From Tritrichomonas musculus (Eukaryota > Parabasalia > Tritrichomonadida > Tritrichomonadidae), in the NCBI GenBank assembly GCA_039105265.1, contig JAPFFF010000001.1, forward strand, positions 558,001 through 622,000: a stretch of DNA of 64,000 nucleotides, given 5' to 3'. This document shows, piece by piece, positions 53,201 to 63,100 of the stretch. Below the pieces are notes generated by a model, which searched no databases, was not told the DNA's origin, and saw nothing but the letters and a program-made list of their open reading frames with translations. Within the stretch, counting starts at the first letter, position 1; the number at the start of each line of letters is the position of its first letter. The position numbers and the translations under genes are program-made.

Positions 53201-53792
53201 AAATGTTGGAAACATCGAAGTTATGGCCAATACAGATTCAAATCTTGCAAAAGTTAAAATTCAGGATACATTAAAGATTGTTCAATCAGCTGTTTTAACT
53301 TTTGAAGATGTTGAATTCAATAAAACTGCAAATGTTGAATATCAAATTTATAATTACGGAAAGTGGGACAATCCAATCTTTAAAGGCAACTTGAAACAGG
53401 CTCCTAATAAATTGAAATTATTAAAGCCAGAAGGTGATGAAAGACCTAAATTAAATGAAGAGTTTATTTTGCTAAGTGGAAACTTTGAAATTGAAGATTG
53501 CAATAAATGGGGAGATGCTCTTGAATATTTACAATCTGGTTTCAATGATTTCTCTTGTTCATCATCAAGTGCCAAGATTTTGCAAGATGGAACAGTTGAA
53601 CTGAAAATTAAGAACTCGGAACCTGGAAGCAACAATGGAAGTAAATCAAAAGTTGGTTTAATAGTTGGCGTTGTCGTTGCTGTTGTGGTAGTTGTAGCTG
53701 TTGTTATTGTTGTCGTCGTCATTGTAATCAAAAAGAGAAAGAACAACTCAAGTACCAGAGAAAACGATGATCACAATGCAGAAGACATTTAA
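50298..53792 (+). CDS. Large type I membrane surface protein with Cys-paired repeats
   Basis: 1164 residues. There is an N-terminal hydrophobic signal peptide (MLLFALLLHIKS), a long extracellular part, one very hydrophobic Val/Ile-rich span (about 1119-1144) and a 20-residue basic then acidic tail (KKRKNNSS...). From about residue 325 to 785 there are about five repeats of roughly 90-100 residues with a cysteine after an IP-x-(D/E)-C type opening ('DIPSDC', 'AIPDEC', 'DIPKEC', 'YVPDRC') and a second near the end of a YxxSPxC-type strand. Many N-x-S/T sites are present. A Pro/Ser hinge (about 785-800) precedes an Asn/Gly-rich beta-repeat stretch (about 865-925). Probably a heavily glycosylated adhesion or coat protein; no named family recognised. 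The start is supported by an initiator. Confidence 0.75.
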   Translation: MLLFALLLHIKSTDLDFTDTIGSKMLRPEESPARITIGAGKALMMVYWPNSILQITINNVLDSPKTVTEKDGYSLFVFKDEAIVEMTFIDYISFYVASGATETPKTKGLLHFYYNTQNIDINIDDEYDASISFYPQSALSGDITAGNPTVYYYSYEDGSEHSISSVEKIDLQKIGTTKIIRSNGGILAFNLHFIGNSMTSPTIDTAIAFSFTPEINKFEENMAVKGSNPKNASTINIVDLIQAEVEYKVTVSISLTNDVINADDLIFKFQFENQDPITFEKYLKGDLTFSNKVPANFNVFVKYSSCDYTLLTSQYINTFTTSTYIRIYNKNITDLCVKEVKNYHVQITNNIPTKYGATLYIKYLDKDKVEIKNNAPFDQQIPSTDPFNIEVYIESPHCDSPQLIETISITDTETSKTYDNLKEECIPYMFSLILSDISSSYSIGYQDLGSDSTDIKVIKDNIFLAHNSNFTVKLYLVQSTGSCEANHFLIEYASSKTLNDIKFTIDDIPSDCQVPDNYQICFNTSLISDGYTFGYKRSDESKEEISDLPTTPLQSTSNFSVTLYLKTSPGCSNKEIQTYYTSTNSECKLITMDAIPDECKQAPKTYYVKIENKIESTNYKLYYKNSDNKFQEFQNNQYQSSQQTPFSIDVYMTSTTCQTHTFIKTVNSSLSETVSLITDKDIPKECIIEIKYKICASFTKIPEEYSFGYSKCFDEKHQIHPVSGTIDSETNFPFNITLYLIKSPNCNETVQLETYFASQSFQCLDITVDDYVPDRCKDLKESPESPEIIPSPTSIPIPSNMIEDQEIIRDVTESTKDEDLDAKLKDTFSKLDNDSNKIVTIDTSSENINFKSDLTANQYIKVNENTQIRYNGGNLNLALNQGGNVNVLINDNKTNIKLYGNGNLDLKLPEKYLNEEDFPLNFYNESNINGSVAINVPKNVKTVSFESINIAKQGKLSVKNELNEDITVNVGNIEVMANTDSNLAKVKIQDTLKIVQSAVLTFEDVEFNKTANVEYQIYNYGKWDNPIFKGNLKQAPNKLKLLKPEGDERPKLNEEFILLSGNFEIEDCNKWGDALEYLQSGFNDFSCSSSSAKILQDGTVELKIKNSEPGSNNGSKSKVGLIVGVVVAVVVVVAVVIVVVVIVIKKRKNNSSTRENDDHNAEDI

Positions 53793-54151
53793 ATTAAATA
53801 AAAACCTAATAATTAATTATTTTTTTATTTGTTAGTTTTCCTATTAAAACCAATTTAAATATCCCAAGAATATTCTTCTTCTTCTCATTTTCACAAAAAG
53901 ATATTATTATATCTGATTTTTTTATTACTGCCATTATAGCACAAAGCAAATTTTGTAAATACTTTAACAATTCGATTTTTACATTATATTTACATTCAAT
54001 TTACTAACATATTCAAATAATTCATAATATATCATATTAATATTTTCATTCAATTATTTTACTGCTATTATTTATACATTTTTTAGCATTAATACGTTTA
54101 CTTTTTTATCTAAAATGAAATGTTATAGAAACAAACAAATTTTTTTAATGC
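53793..54151. other. Intergenic before the GH3 relic
   Basis: AT-rich, no recognised signal; the missing 5' part of the GH3 gene is not found here. Confidence 0.5.
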
Positions 54152-55162
54152 TCTGGAAATTTAGCTGATTTATTTGAAAGTGAAGCATATGATCGAAAGC
54201 ACATTAGTATCCCATATTGTCAAAAGAAATTAATTACAGAAGTATCAAAAGTGCAATCAAACACAGTTGTTGTTCTTCATAATGATTCACCAATTGAGAT
54301 GCAATAGATCAATGAAGCAAGTTATGTTATAGAAAATTATCTTTGTGGCCAAGCAGTTGGTGAAATTACTGCAAATATTCTATATGGAATTGTTAATCCA
54401 TCTGCCCATTTATCAGGAACATTCCCACTTAAATACGAAGACAATCCATCAATTCTTGATTATGGAGCTCATCATGATCATGTGAATTATATGGAAGGTG
54501 TTTTTGTTGGATACAGATATTATGATCGAAAGAATATGGATGCTTTATTTCCATTTGGTCATAGTCTTAGTTACACAACATTTTCCTATTCAAATTTGAG
54601 ATTCAATAAAGAGGGTTTCAAAGATATAGAAAATGTTCAATGTCATGTAGATGTAACTAATATTGGCCCTGTTTTTGGCAAATGCGTTGTTCAATTATAT
54701 GTTTCTGATAATACTAATTATGAAAATCGTCCATTGAAAGAATTAAAAGGGTTCAAAAAGCTGTCACTTCAGCCAGGTGAAATGAAAACAGTTGATATAG
54801 AATTGAATAAACGATCATTTGAATACTGGAATACAGAAATACATGATTGGTACGCACCAACCAGTGAATATGAAATACTAATTGGAAACTCTTCAAGAGA
54901 TATCAGAATTCAAGGAAAAGTTCATGTTGAATCGACAAAGAAAAACATTCATTTTGTAACAAATAACTCAACATTTGTTGATGTTTATGATGATCCTATT
55001 ACAAAACCAGCTTTAGATAAATTGCTAGCTGATTTCCCTAATCAAAAAGAATGGATGGATAGCAATGATGAAGAACATGAATTTTGGAGGATCTGTGTTC
55101 GTGATTTTTCTACTTTTAAAATTTTAAAATTCTTAATTCAAAATCACTTCGCTTATAAATAA
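54152..55162 (+). pseudogene. Glycoside hydrolase family 3 (beta-glucosidase type), 3' relic
   Basis: The readable frame covers the C-terminal half of a GH3 enzyme: 'EAYDRKHISIPYCQKKLI' (the ligand-binding side of the second domain), 'CGQAVGEITANILYG-VNPS' matching the GQxxGxAxAxxLxGxxNPSG motif, 'GVFVGYRYYD...FPFGHSLSYTTF', and then a fibronectin-III-like domain (about 54640-54940). The N-terminal barrel with the nucleophile Asp is absent, and an in-frame TAG lies at 54305-54307, so this is a truncated pseudogene. The last about 75 residues, beyond the FnIII-like fold, include a highly charged stretch. Intact GH3 enzymes cleave terminal beta-linked sugars. A poly(A) tract of about 31 bp lies 90 bp downstream. 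Confidence 0.8.
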
Positions 55163-55247
55163 CAATTTTATTTTGAATATTTTCTCAGTCTTTAAAATGT
55201 AATTTTGAATATTTATTTATGAGTTATATTTAATAGCTGTAAATATA

Positions 55248-55249
<2 letters not shown>

Positions 55250-55280
<31 letters not shown>
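55250..55280. repeat. Poly(A) tract of about 31 bp
   Basis: Lies between the 3' ends of the GH3 relic and the convergent LRR gene. Confidence 0.9.
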
Positions 55281-55282
<2 letters not shown>

Positions 55283-57392
55283 ATAAACTCTGGTGAATTT
55301 TACCATAATGATGAATAAAAAGAACAAAACTATCTGTATCATCATAACCATCAGAAAAAGTTAGTAGATTGATATAAATATTAGAAGCATTTGGAAATGA
55401 AATTAACACCAAACCGCCCGTATTGAAGCAAAAATCTGAGAAATAAATTTCAGAACCCAAAAATTCGGCACTTTTTAATTCATCGGTTCCAGAAAAGCAA
55501 TAACTTCCAATAAAGGTGACAGATTTTGGGAATGGCTCAATATAACTAAGTTTTACGCAGTCGAAGAATGCCGAATCACCAATTTTTTCAAGCTTTGAAT
55601 TTTTTGAATTTTGAAAGCTAACCGAAGTTAATTGAGAGCAATCTTGAAAAGCTTGACTAGAAATGATACGAACAGAATCAGGAATGACAATTGACTCGAC
55701 ATTTCGGGAAGCAAATGAAATTGTATCAAACTCTCTTTCGGTGTCACTTTTTCTGCTAAGTAAAAGTTTGCTTTCGGTGAAAACAAAATTTCGGTTATTT
55801 TCAGAAACGGTTATGTCAAAAAGTTGAAACGTTGATTTACACCAACCATCTTCTAAAATGTGAAGTGATTCAGGAATGAAAAGTGATGTGATGTGGCAAC
55901 TATTAAAAGCGCTTTCACAAATTTTTTCAATCTTAGAATCAGAATTGAATCCAAAATCGGTCATATCACCACATCCAGAAAAAGCTGAAATTCCGATTAT
56001 TCTAAGACACGATGGAACTTTTTCAAGTGACGATAGAGTAGAACAAAAATAAAAAGCGCAATCACCAATTTCGGTTAGCATTGAATTTTCTTCAAAGTGA
56101 AGTGATGTCAAATGTCCACAATCTCCAAAAGAATAATTTCCTATTTTTCTAACAGTGGCCGGAACGATGCCAGATTCAATATCTCGATTTGCAAATAAAA
56201 GGAGACCGTTTATTTTATCAATTAACAATTTTTCATTGAGATAGAAAAAATTTTTGTTTGATGCGCTTATTTGAATGTGGCAAAGATTATCGGCATTTTG
56301 GCACCATCCTTCTTCAATTGTCTCTACACTGTCAGGTATAAACAGTTCGGTAATATTACTATAAGGAAAAATATTTTCACCTATTTTCACCAATTTTGAA
56401 TCGGATTCAATTGAAAAAGTTGATAATTTGTCACAATTTGAAAAAGCTGATTTTTCTAAGATTTTGACACTTTTCGGTAGTCTTATTTCACTCAAATTAC
56501 CACAACCATCAAATGCATTTTGACAAATTTCTTCGAGTTGTGAATTTTCTTCAAAAGTGACACTTTGAAGCATATTACAATTTTGAAAGGCGTTATTCAC
56601 AATTTTTGTTACATTTGAAGGTATAACAATTTCTGTTGTATCACTCAATGAGAAATATACAATTGAAGTTTTTCCATTCTGGTTTAACTTAACAAAAATT
56701 TTTTCTTCTAAAAAGGTGAAATTTTTGTTTTTTGGTGAAATTTCAACATTTGTAATCGTATATGGATTTTTATTCCATTTTTCGTCAATAAATTCAAGTT
56801 TTGGTGGAATTATTATGCTGTTAAATGTGCTGTTTGTAAATGCATTTTTTGATATTTTTTTGAGTTGTGAATCTTCTGAAAAATTGAGTGATTCTAAACA
56901 ATTGCAGCCTTCAAATGAAGATTCACCAAATACGGTTACATTTGATGGAATATTGACTGTGGTAATATTTCGACATGCAAAAATTAAGGTAACTTCATCT
57001 TGAATTGAAATTAATAAATTTTCATCAATAATTTTATATCGTGAATTTTCGGGTTGGATTGAAATTTTATCTAATGAATCAGTTGATCTGCACCATCCAT
57101 CTTCGAGTTGTTCAATACTTTTTGGTAGAGATAAAGCATTAATTGTAGAATTTTTAAAAGCATTTCTTGAAATAATTTTCACTTCGGAATCTAAAGAGAA
57201 TGAAATTGAGAGAATATTTTGATTGTCTTGGAATGAACCACTGTTTATCTGATGAATAAGAAAATCTTTACCTTGATAATTAATTGATCGTGGAATAAAA
57301 ATATCACCATAAGCATATATTGAATTGGTAACATTTGCTGTATAGTTTTCTTGATCTAAAATATAAGAGAGTCCATTATCATTTATTATCAT
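55281..57392 (-). CDS. BspA-like leucine-rich repeat protein
   Basis: 703 residues, almost entirely LRR_5/BspA-type repeats with the pattern 'I...AF..C..L.S..F...S.L..I...AF' and the recurring 'IPxSVxxLEDGWCxSTxxL' block that marks longer inserts (about residues 95, 345 and 505). It has no signal peptide and no membrane span, and it ends without a kinase, unlike its relative at 34374. The stop is TAA. BspA-like proteins form the largest family in Trichomonas and some are surface-exposed and bind host matrix; the missing signal and anchor leaves location open. There is no initiator match within 20 nt of the ATG. Confidence 0.8.
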
Positions 57393-57988
57393 TTTTCAAT
57401 TGCCCGTTATTTACGATCAAAAATTGAATTAAATTCAATAAATACATAAGCCTCAATAACCAAGTTACAACAAACTTTGAGCTTTTATTCATAGTAAACA
57501 TTATTCCACACCAAAGTTATCCTTACTAAATTGCAATTTTACATGATCGGGCCAGATATCATTTCGCGATTGCTGAATAATTTGGATCAGATACAAAACG
57601 CCAGCAAATGATGTATCCCGCTGTTTTGGAAGTGGGACCAACAGTTTGGGGGTCGAGTAGGTTCCCTCGACCATATTCTGCCAAAAGTAAGGTGGAACGA
57701 GGCTTGGACTCCGCGGAATCCCTACCTAATATGAGTAAAAACAACTATTTCTTAAAATTTACTTTATATTCTTATTTTTATTCATAATCATTTCTCATAT
57801 TTTATTTATAATTTCATCTCCGATGTTCAATCGATATTACGAAAATCGGTAGCCATTTTCACAATATTTCGAATTCCCCTTTTTAACTTTTATATATTTC
57901 TAAAACAACACTATCATTTATAATAATCAATCGGTTTTTGAAACAATGAAAATTTTCAACAATATTAATTAAAAAAAAAAGCAGATTT
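57393..57988. other. Intergenic with a GC-rich island (57540-57745)
   Basis: About 200 bp at 57540-57745 is far more GC-rich than its flanks. It contains a perfect 7-bp stem GGTCGAG...CTCGACC (about 57650-57672) and short open frames on both strands (plus strand from 57611, 58 codons; minus strand 57744-57559, 61 codons). No match to tRNA, snRNA or SRP RNA is apparent by eye. Confidence 0.4.
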
Positions 57989-58798
57989 TTATTTAATAAA
58001 AATCTTAAGGAAATCTTCGATATGAGAAAGGCCAACCTCAGTTAAATTTTCAATATGAACTCCGCCTGTTGAAAAGAATCCATGTTCGGCTGATTTCATG
58101 CAGATGTATCTCACAGGGACTCCGCTTTCATCGAGTTTTTTTTGCAAATGCGAGACCTTCACTTCTTAAAATGTCGAATTGGCTTGTAATGACAAGAGAA
58201 GGCGGGAATGAACTTATATCACCTATAATTGGAAAGTATAGAGGGTCTTTTCTCGTTTCAATATCAGGAATGTAAGCATCTGTGCTTTTTTTCAATCCTT
58301 GTAAACTTAAACCGAAGCCTGTTTCAAAAATTTTGTGAGATGTATATTCATTATAGAGATCAATTACGGGATAGAACAAAAGAAGAGCATTTGGGAAACG
58401 AATATCTTTGTTTTCTTTTGATAATTTATAAAGTATTGATGTTGCGATGTTCCCGCCTAAATAATATTAATCTTTTTGGTATCGATTTATTAACGATATC
58501 AGTGCATATGGCTTTGCATTCATCAATTGATCTTCCACATTTGACGTCAGGAAATAATGAATAATTTATTGAGGCAATTTCCATATTGCATTTGATGGAG
58601 AGCTTGGACAAAAAGTAATTTCGTTGCTCTACTGATGAATGGCACCATTATCCTCCATGAATAAATATGAACATCGGAAGCTTGGATGGATCTGAACAAC
58701 TTGATGGATCATAATATCGAATTAAAACTTTATCATTTTCATAATTGTAATATTCATCATGATAGCTTATCGCTTCGGTAAATGGGCCCATTTGGCAT
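57989..58798 (-). pseudogene. Alpha/beta-hydrolase (lipase/esterase, HSL-like) relic
   Basis: On the minus strand the pieces of an HSL-type hydrolase are in order: 'PMFIFIHGG' (oxyanion HGG motif, about 58660), 'GGNIATSILYKL' (just after the nucleophile elbow, about 58450), 'PSLVITSQFDILRSEG' (carrying the catalytic Asp, about 58160-58205) and 'KSAEHGFFS' (carrying the catalytic His, about 58075). It is broken by an in-frame stop right after HGG (58648-58650) and by at least two frameshifts, near 58455 and 58140. The start is near 58791-58798. The stop runs into TAAA. When intact it would have hydrolysed small esters in the cytosol. Breaks are few, so decay is fairly recent. Confidence 0.75.
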
Positions 58799-58951
58799 TA
58801 TTTTAATGGTAAAGATTCATTAAAAACTCTTTTGATATTTAGTGAACCCTCAATTTGTACATTTTTATTAAAAGGTTCATCAAATATTAAAATATTAATT
58901 TTAATAGTTTTTTAAATGAATAAAGCAGGTTATGATAGTACAAATATTTAT

Positions 58952-59815
58952 TTAGCGGCCCATTATATAATGTAAAAAAATGCATGAATCATTTTGCAAA
59001 TGATAATCATCAACTGTATGATCATTTTCAAGCTTTTTACCTCCATAAAAATATGTTTGTGAACTAACTTTGATTCCCACTGCATCCCAGTATCTTTCTT
59101 TAATATCGATAATTTTGTCAGATTTACTAACATAAAAAGTTTTCTCTTTAGGACTGCTATAGCCAGTCCTTATTCGAATTTTTATTGAATTACTTTTTAA
59201 TGCTAGATTTATTGTGAAATTATTGAAGAATGTTTCATCATCTTGATATTCATTTCCAGATGATTCCAAAGCTTGATCATCAATCAAATATCCTTTTTTG
59301 TCCATGATTATTGATTTAACTATTTTAGCTGTATCAGTTTTTTTTATATTAACAGGGAATATATCGTCAGGTGATTTAATAAAAATGGTAATATTTCCAT
59401 CAAGAAATTGAACCAAATGAATTGTATCATCATCTTTTGTAAAATATAAAATATTTGAATCATCATCAAGTTCCATATCTTTATAAAATAAATGCTGCTT
59501 TTCAATTGGAATTCCTTCTTTTTCCTGAATTATAGATTTGATATCTGTATTTGAATTTATATCATTTGTTTCTATTTTAATAATTTTGCCTTTTTGTGTC
59601 GAAATATTGATTGAGCTTGCTTTGTTTTTTCTTGGGATTCTTAAAACTTTGAATGGAGGAAATGTTATTTCATCAGGAGGCAAAGGAATTTCATTACTAG
59701 AAGTATTATTTAGTAAATTGCGAAGAGCATTGTTATTCTGTCTTAAGGCAGACAAAATATCCTTATTTTTACTTGGATTTTGTATTTTTTGATCATTGAG
59801 TTGCTCACCTTCCAT
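58952..59815 (-). CDS. Protein with three ubiquitin-like domains
   Basis: 287 residues. After a polar leader (1-70) there are three consecutive beta-grasp segments: about 73-140 ('IKSIIQEKEGIPIEKQHLFY' is the helix and following strand of ubiquitin), about 142-208 ('AKIVKSIIMDKKGYLIDDQAL') and about 210-285 ('DIKERYWDAVGIKVSSQTYF', 'YGGKKLENDHTVDDYHLQND'). The C-terminus ends IMGR, without the Gly-Gly needed for conjugation, so it is a ubiquitin-like adaptor rather than a modifier precursor. It may link clients to the proteasome or ubiquitin system. An initiator TCATTA lies 6 nt before the ATG. The stop overlaps TAAATAAA. It is divergent from the giant gene at 60137. Confidence 0.75.
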   Translation of the reverse strand: MEGEQLNDQKIQNPSKNKDILSALRQNNNALRNLLNNTSSNEIPLPPDEITFPPFKVLRIPRKNKASSINISTQKGKIIKIETNDINSNTDIKSIIQEKEGIPIEKQHLFYKDMELDDDSNILYFTKDDDTIHLVQFLDGNITIFIKSPDDIFPVNIKKTDTAKIVKSIIMDKKGYLIDDQALESSGNEYQDDETFFNNFTINLALKSNSIKIRIRTGYSSPKEKTFYVSKSDKIIDIKERYWDAVGIKVSSQTYFYGGKKLENDHTVDDYHLQNDSCIFLHYIMGR

Positions 59816-60136
59816 TTAAATTAATGAACTAATTATTATGACATTGGAAAATATTCTAGAAAATCATTTAAAAAGTGAATATTCCAGAAATAATGGAAAA
59901 TTTTGAAGAATTCACTTTTTGAAAAGAGGTAAATTTTGAATAATTAAATTATTATTTAATTATTTAGAGTAAATTTTAAATAAAAGTATTTAATAATATT
60001 ATATTTACCTTTTAATATAAATTATATCTAAAATGTATGAAGATAAACAATTGATATAAAATGACTGAAAATTAGTGTGAAAATTTCAAAAACAATTCAA
60101 ATTTTATGTGTATATTTGGCACAATCTTTAATTCAA
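59816..60136. promoter_or_regulatory. Shared divergent promoter region
   Basis: 321 bp between two divergent starts. On the minus side the initiator TCATTA lies at 59822-59827. On the plus side only TCAAAT directly precedes the ATG at 60137, a poor initiator match. The rest is AT-rich. Confidence 0.5.
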
Positions 60137-63100
60137 ATGGACAAAACTCTCTTATTTAATTCATCAGTAATGTTTGATCAATCCAATTTAATCGATCATA
60201 TTCGTCAATCATTGATAGAAATAGAAAATGAAATTCCAAATGAAGATTCAGTTCAACAATTATTCAATGAAGCATTAATATATCTTGACAAAGATATAAC
60301 TGATGATATAGCCAAAGAACTTTTTTTACTTATTTTGTCATGTTTCTCGTATTATACCTCAAAATTATTACCATTATTTAATCAAATTTATGAAATATCC
60401 ACAAAAAATTCATACCACATAATAATCACAACTTCAGTTCTTTTTTATTTAACGCAAAACACTCAACCATATTCAATTAAAATTGATTATCAATCATTAG
60501 TTAGCGATTTATTGAATCAGATTGTTTCACAAATTCAAAAAAGTGACGAAAACTTATTAATCTTATTTGGCCATGAAATTTCACCTCAATTTCAAACTGA
60601 CTTAATCATGAACTTACTTTTACTAACGACTCTTACCGAAACTCTTGTTTCAGACTTCGCAATTTACATATTAACACATGAAAATCCAAAAAGTGACATG
60701 TTAATTAAAAAAATGACAGAAAAACATTTTATTATTGATGTTCCTGCTGACAATCTTGCAGACATCATCTCAAAGATAGATTTTTCTATTGATTCAGTCA
60801 TAAAATTTGTTCCACTTTTTTCAGAGCGACTATTCAAATTTGTTATCCCACAAATTGAGAGATACATTCAAAATTCAAAGGAAATTAGTAAAACTTTTTC
60901 AATAGCCCTTATTCAAAAGTATAGTGAATTTGACATCAACATCAAACCGAACAGCAAATTGATTGAGAATCTTTCTGTTTCAGATTTGACGCCACAAATC
61001 ATTGAATATTTGAAACGATACGATGAAAAATTCAATGAAAAATTGTATGAAATTCAATGCATTGAAAACCTCACCGAGGATGAAATAAACAAGATTTTAC
61101 TTGAAACAAAAAATCTACAATTTTATCTGAATTTCTTCCAATCAATCAAAAAGTTTCATCCAATTTTAAGTTCGCCAGAGTTATGGACAAATATAGTCTC
61201 AATTGCATCGATTTCTAAAGAAAGCATTTCACATGATATTGTAGAAGAGTTTCGTCTTTATTTCCATCGTTTTGTAAAGATGAGTCTTTTCGAGGACGTT
61301 TTCACTGCGATGCTTTTTTCTGTTGTTCCGCAGACTTCGATTGGAATGAAGTTTGTTGTTGATCTTGTCAAAGATCCGAAAAACAAAAAGAAGAAGAATT
61401 TCTTCAAAGATAAGAACATGCAAAAGTTTCTTCTCAAATTAAGAGAAATGAAAATCATTCCAAGATTGTCTTTCTGGGAACTTTTCACACAAACTTTGGT
61501 CTTCTTTCAATACAACAAAGATCCTTGCCCACTTTTTCTGTACGGCTATTTGTTTGCACGAGGTGGGTTTGACCAAGAATTTGAGAAAATCACAATTTTG
61601 AGTCAGACGGAAGAATCCATTCATGATGTTTACGAATACATCATTCAAGATAAGGACAAATATGAATTGAAAGAAAACATGAATGAAGCAGCAATTTCAT
61701 TGATTGCTTGTGCGCTTCTTTTTGGTCGATTTGAAGGAATGATTCCTGTTGAAGGCATCACTGATGATATATTTCTTCCTTTCTTGGCGATTTCTTTTGA
61801 TTTCCTCGATTCTTTTCATGCTAAAGTTGAGGATCGAAATGAAGCAATGGTTGAAATAATGAGTAACTTTGAAGGAAGCCAACCTTTTGCTATTTTTAAG
61901 AACGCTTTGAAGTCGTTAGAAAATAATAGTTCTCCTATTTTAACAGCTTCAATTGATCGACTGTTAAACTACTTGTACAGCTTGTTTTGTCCAGATCATT
62001 TTGCATTCCACGTTGATTTGGCAACACTTAAAATATTTCTGCCATTCTTGCTGACTGGAAAGTACAAAGCGAACAAAATGATCCTTTTGTCAACGATCTT
62101 TCAGTTTTCTCACGGTGAACATGAACTGAATAAAACATCACCGAGTGAAGGTAGAGATCCAATATGCACTGATCTTCTTCTAATTTTCAGAGAGAATTGC
62201 AACGATTTGTTTAAATTCATAATGTCGAATTTGGAGGAAATTGGCAATGATGAAAACATGAAAAAAACTTCATTGAATCTTGCAATTTTTGATGAATCAA
62301 TTTCATCTTTAATTGTAAATACAATTCAAATGTCATCATCAATTCATGAAGCTGCTCTTTTCATCAACTTTCTTGAGAACTTTTGCATAAACACACCAAA
62401 AATTCAGTTTCAAAACTCTTCGAAACTTGAAGAAATTCTTCAAGAAACAATTAAAGAAAAGAATGAAAAAGAATCTTCTTTTGTTTATCAATTTATATTG
62501 AAGAATGGACTTGATGATGACCTTCATTATTTGACAACTTATCCTTCTCTTTTATCTTATCTTGATCCATTGAATAATCATCTTCTTCTTGAAATTTTGT
62601 TCAACATTTTGATGAAAGATGAAACAACAGCAACAAAATACTTCCAAATTCTTCTTTTAAAAAGTTGCACCAATAATTATTTAACAACTGAAAAAATGAT
62701 TAAGAATTACTCTAATGAAATTCATACAAATGAAAATGCTTTCACTAAAGCTGTTAAAAATTTGTTTGTTTTTGATCAAAAGAATGAAAGATTCATTTTG
62801 AAGCCAGAATTTGAATCTTTGTCTGATTCAACTTCTAATGTAATTATTTCTAATCTTTTACAGCAAATTTCACAGACTAATTCATTCATCATTCTGAAAA
62901 GTATTGCATCTTCATTCCCATTCCTTTTTGAGGACAAATCTCTGCATATCTTCAAAATAGTTCTTCAAACATTCAATCATTTTTGTCTCGTTTTTGATGA
63001 AGATGAAAAAGAAGATGAACAAAAAGAAAACAAAATTAAAATGGCTCTTTCTGCTTTGTCATTTCTTCATTCAACTCTTTTCTCGCCGAAGATCCTTGAC

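Noticed and set aside
53354-53746. Minus-strand frame with Thr-rich start
   Set aside because: Antisense of the Val-rich membrane span of the surface protein.
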